Assembly (NCBI GenBank): GCA_900543325.1
Contig: UQQU01000004.1
Location: 11,451-75,450 of the forward strand
Length of the DNA: 64,000 bases
Direction: 5' to 3'
Source: an uncultured Clostridium sp.
Lineage (GTDB): Bacteria > Bacillota > Clostridia > Clostridiales > Clostridiaceae
Shown in pieces: positions 61,643 through 64,000 of the stretch (positions are counted from its first letter, which is position 1; every line of letters begins with the position of its first letter). The position numbers and the translations under genes are program-made. The notes below the pieces were generated by a model. The model did no database searches and was not told the DNA's origin. It saw nothing but the letters and a program-made list of their open reading frames with translations.

Positions 61643-63736
61643 CTATCTTAAAACTTTAGTTAAATCATTTATTTTTTCTAAAGGTTCAAGAGATTCTACA
61701 ATATCTTCTGTAGATTCATTTAACATTTCAACAACATTTTTTAATGCAGTAACCGCTTCTGCTATCTTCTTATCATACTCTGTAAATAGACTATTTACAC
61801 CTTCTGAAATAAGTTTTGTATAGTTTTCTACACCATCATTAATGTTACTATTTAATAATTCAAATGATCCTTTATAGTTTGTCCATAAATCTTGTGTAGC
61901 TTCTTCTACTTCTGCAAATTTTTCTAACTTAGAAGTTAATAATGCTACTTTTCTTTGATTTTCACTTAAATCACTAACTAGGTTATTTAACATATTACCC
62001 ATATTATTAACTTTAACAATAAGATTGTTGTTAATTGAATCAACTGTTGACACTAACTTATCATTAGCATTACCTAAATCATCTGTAATACCTTTATATT
62101 GAGTATCTAATGTTGCAGCTACTTCTATAGTTGATTTTCTTATATTATCAAAATAATCCTTATAATTAGCCATATCATTGTTAATTTTTAACATATAACT
62201 TTCAACATTTTTAATACTACTTGCCATAAGTTCTGATATACTTCCAAACTTGTTTATGTAACTGTCTTGTATCGAACTTAATGCATGTGATTTACTAATC
62301 ATTTCTTGTAGTGAATTATTAATTTCCACTTGATTCATCATAGAAACTTTTAATGCTTCTACTGTTGAATTCATATTTTCTAAGGATACATTATTAGTAC
62401 TACTTACATCTTTTAATCCAACTATTACTTTACTTAAATCTTCTTGAAGTACTTTCATGCTTTCTGTAGTAGTATTAATTGTTTCTGTTGAATTAGTTGT
62501 GTTTTTTACAAGATTTTCTTGATACATTGTAAGGCTCTTCATATTTTCCATTGAAACTGTAAATGTTTCTATTAACTCAGCATTTTTATTTGAAATAATG
62601 TCCATACTTTCTTGTAATCTCGCTACTTCACCACTAGTTCCTACATTTATGGCTTCTTTAATAGATTGAACTGCTTCTTCCATAAATTTTCCTGTTGTTT
62701 CATCTTGCTTAGTTTGTAAATTATTTAATGATAATTCTAACTTTTCTATTATAGGTTGCATAGTTGCAGTTAATGTTAATGCTGTTTGTGCAGTACTTTC
62801 TGTAATAGAATTAGAGAATCTTTCTTGCATTTCTGTTATAAAACTACCTAAATTACTAGATAAACTTTCTAAATTACTTTGTAAGCTATCATTAAATCTT
62901 TTACCCATTTCTTCTGCTATATCTGTTGCAATTTTTTCATACATTGATGTTTGCTTCTTAAGCTCTTCTTCTATCTCTTTAAATCCACTTTCTTCAGGAT
63001 AGCTTGGAATAATTTTATTTATTGCATCACAAAATCTGTATGATTTTTCCATAGCAACATCTATGACTACTTTAAATATAAATATTAAAATTACAGAAAA
63101 TAGAATTCCGTATAAACTACTATTAAATGATACCTTAACACCCTTAAGTAATGTTTCTATACCACTTTTCATTGCATCGCTACTTCCCATATTAAGTTCA
63201 CTTACACCTTGAACAATACCCATAAATGTACCAAATATACCTATACCAGTTAAAGCTTGTGTAATATGATTAATAGTTTTTTCTCTTATGTTTTTATATA
63301 TTAAATTATCTTCATCAAAATAATAACTAATATCAGTTGTATAATACCATTCCTTTTTCTCTTCACCATTTTCAGAAATTACTTTTTCTTGTCGTAAGCT
63401 TTTTTGATACTCTTTAAATAATTTATCTACTTTATAAAGCTTTGCATCATTCAATTCATTTACTAAATTCTTATAACCTGAAGACCTTTCTACTATATCT
63501 TCTGCAATATTAGTAGCTCCATTCAGTTCATTAGCTATATTTACTATTGGAAATATCTTGCTCAATGCATAAGTATACAATACAAATATTAATACAAAAA
63601 ATGATATTATTTTTAAATCATCTGTAAATAATCCTGTTAAAGCTAATATCCCCAATGGAAGTCCTATGCCTATCCCCCAATATACTATAGGATTTATACA
63701 CTTTTGTTTTTTCATTTCTTTTTTATTCTCCACCAT
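61643..63736 (-). CDS. zorA: Zorya ZorA (MotA/TolQ/ExbB-like with long tail)
   Basis: A 697-residue membrane motor subunit. Segments at about 17-36, 41-60, 157-178 and 205-226. The last two hold the MotA/ExbB channel signature ('ALTGIGIFGTFMGIVQGV', 'FNSSLYGILFSVILIFI'). A tail of more than 450 residues (from 240) is predicted coiled coil rich in Asn/Ser/Thr, as in type I ZorA, where it reaches into the cytoplasm. GGAGG precedes the ATG. First gene of the operon; its upstream region is the 145-bp repeat. Confidence 0.93.
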   Translation of the reverse strand: MVENKKEMKKQKCINPIVYWGIGIGLPLGILALTGLFTDDLKIISFFVLIFVLYTYALSKIFPIVNIANELNGATNIAEDIVERSSGYKNLVNELNDAKLYKVDKLFKEYQKSLRQEKVISENGEEKKEWYYTTDISYYFDEDNLIYKNIREKTINHITQALTGIGIFGTFMGIVQGVSELNMGSSDAMKSGIETLLKGVKVSFNSSLYGILFSVILIFIFKVVIDVAMEKSYRFCDAINKIIPSYPEESGFKEIEEELKKQTSMYEKIATDIAEEMGKRFNDSLQSNLESLSSNLGSFITEMQERFSNSITESTAQTALTLTATMQPIIEKLELSLNNLQTKQDETTGKFMEEAVQSIKEAINVGTSGEVARLQESMDIISNKNAELIETFTVSMENMKSLTMYQENLVKNTTNSTETINTTTESMKVLQEDLSKVIVGLKDVSSTNNVSLENMNSTVEALKVSMMNQVEINNSLQEMISKSHALSSIQDSYINKFGSISELMASSIKNVESYMLKINNDMANYKDYFDNIRKSTIEVAATLDTQYKGITDDLGNANDKLVSTVDSINNNLIVKVNNMGNMLNNLVSDLSENQRKVALLTSKLEKFAEVEEATQDLWTNYKGSFELLNSNINDGVENYTKLISEGVNSLFTEYDKKIAEAVTALKNVVEMLNESTEDIVESLEPLEKINDLTKVLR

Positions 63737-63855
63737 TTTTCCTCCAATTACTTATAAAAATTATATATAATTATTTTTTATTGATCCTATATCCATATGA
63801 TAAAACTTAAATTAATAATGGTTAATCTTAATGTATATCCATTACTAGGCAATTC

Positions 63856-64000
63856 TAATTATACGTTATTATGTATAATTCCTTTGTCGAATATTGTTAT
63901 CTTATATGTGGTATATTATTCTATTTAATACTTTTACATGTGTGTAAGTTATTATTAGGTATTATTTTTTAATATTTTAAATTAATATTAAAAGCACCTA
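63856..64000. repeat. 145-bp direct repeat, copy 2 (upstream of zorA), cut by the window end
   Basis: Second copy of 56046-56190. It ends at the window edge in the first arm of a hairpin (AAAGCACCTA) that in copy 1 is the terminator, so the match probably goes on and an upstream gene ends there. Confidence 0.9.
63859..63878. promoter_or_regulatory. Shared inverted repeat, copy 2
   Basis: TTATAC-N8-GTATAA, identical to 56049-56068, 123 bases upstream of the zorA start. The matching promoter candidate has -35 TTACAC and -10 TAGAAT with an 18-bp spacer. Confidence 0.55.

Noticed and set aside
33353..64000. Whole island as one BREX, DISARM or Dnd system
   Set aside because: No PglX/PglZ/BrxC, no DrmA/DrmB, no Dnd genes. 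Several separate modules with their own promoters and terminators fit better.
27421..64000. Integrated prophage, ICE or transposon carrying the island
   Set aside because: No integrase, recombinase, transposase, relaxase or structural genes and no att-like pair at the edges. The right boundary lies outside the window.
1..64000. tRNA, rRNA and other classical RNA genes
   Set aside because: I looked for T-loop and conserved rRNA stretches on both strands and found none. Only the T-box leader is supported.

Overview
The window is strongly A+T-rich DNA with Firmicutes signatures: GGAGG-type ribosome binding sites, many intrinsic terminators, an alanine T-box in front of alaS, a sporulation-type GerMN lipoprotein, and AI-2E/YtvI-like membrane proteins. 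All of this fits Clostridium sensu stricto. I cannot name the species from the sequence alone. I see no tRNA, rRNA, CRISPR array, transposase or integrase.

Region 1 (1 to about 22.9 kb) is ordinary chromosome. It holds alaS with its T-box, an AI-2E transporter/PRC-barrel pair, a YbaK-type deacylase, an AraC-type regulator that has lost its receiver domain, and a second AI-2E protein. An ArsR regulator/NifX-like pair, a PHP phosphatase, the GerMN lipoprotein, a C_GCAxxG_C_C protein, a radical SAM protein, a PTS IIC permease, an orphan PAS histidine kinase, a GNAT acetyltransferase and pepA follow. Two related long palindromes sit between genes, at 9.07 and 14.69 kb. Two small ORFs with good ribosome binding sites (49 and 39 codons) are annotated.

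Region 2 (22.9 to 27.4 kb) is a patch of gene decay: remnants of a bile salt hydrolase, an iron-containing alcohol/glycerol dehydrogenase and a MEMO-AMMECR1 protein, between intact YciI-like and MATE genes.

Region 3 (27.4 to 64 kb) is a dense defence island with every gene on the minus strand. In transcription order (high to low coordinate) it contains: (a) a complete Zorya type I operon zorABCD; (b) a GHKL (MutL/MORC-like) ATPase operon with unrecognised partner genes and, at its end, a Z1-domain ATPase; (c) a primary-type sigma factor paired with a RecQ-like helicase; (d) an XRE regulator followed by type I restriction genes hsdM, hsdS and hsdR, with an unrecognised 214-aa gene and a gene remnant between hsdS and hsdR; (e) a tightly overlapping three-gene set made of a STAS-like/GHKL ATPase, a RES-domain putative NAD-degrading toxin and a small STAS-like protein; (f) HNH and NucS-like nucleases; and (g) an AAA-ATPase/PD-(D/E)XK protein.

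Shared DNA signals tie the modules together. A 145-bp direct repeat carrying an exactly conserved inverted repeat (TTATAC-N8-GTATAA) lies upstream of both the Zorya operon and the GHKL operon, with a constant offset of 7810 bp. A 21-bp sequence that differs at one base overlaps the -35 element of both the sigma/RecQ promoter and the XRE-hsd promoter. Type I gene hsdS is bracketed by a 19-bp perfect direct repeat built of 7-bp units. The strongest candidates for undescribed biology are the sigma/RecQ pair, the STAS-GHKL/RES/STAS set, and the GHKL-Z1 operon. Functions stated for these three are inference.
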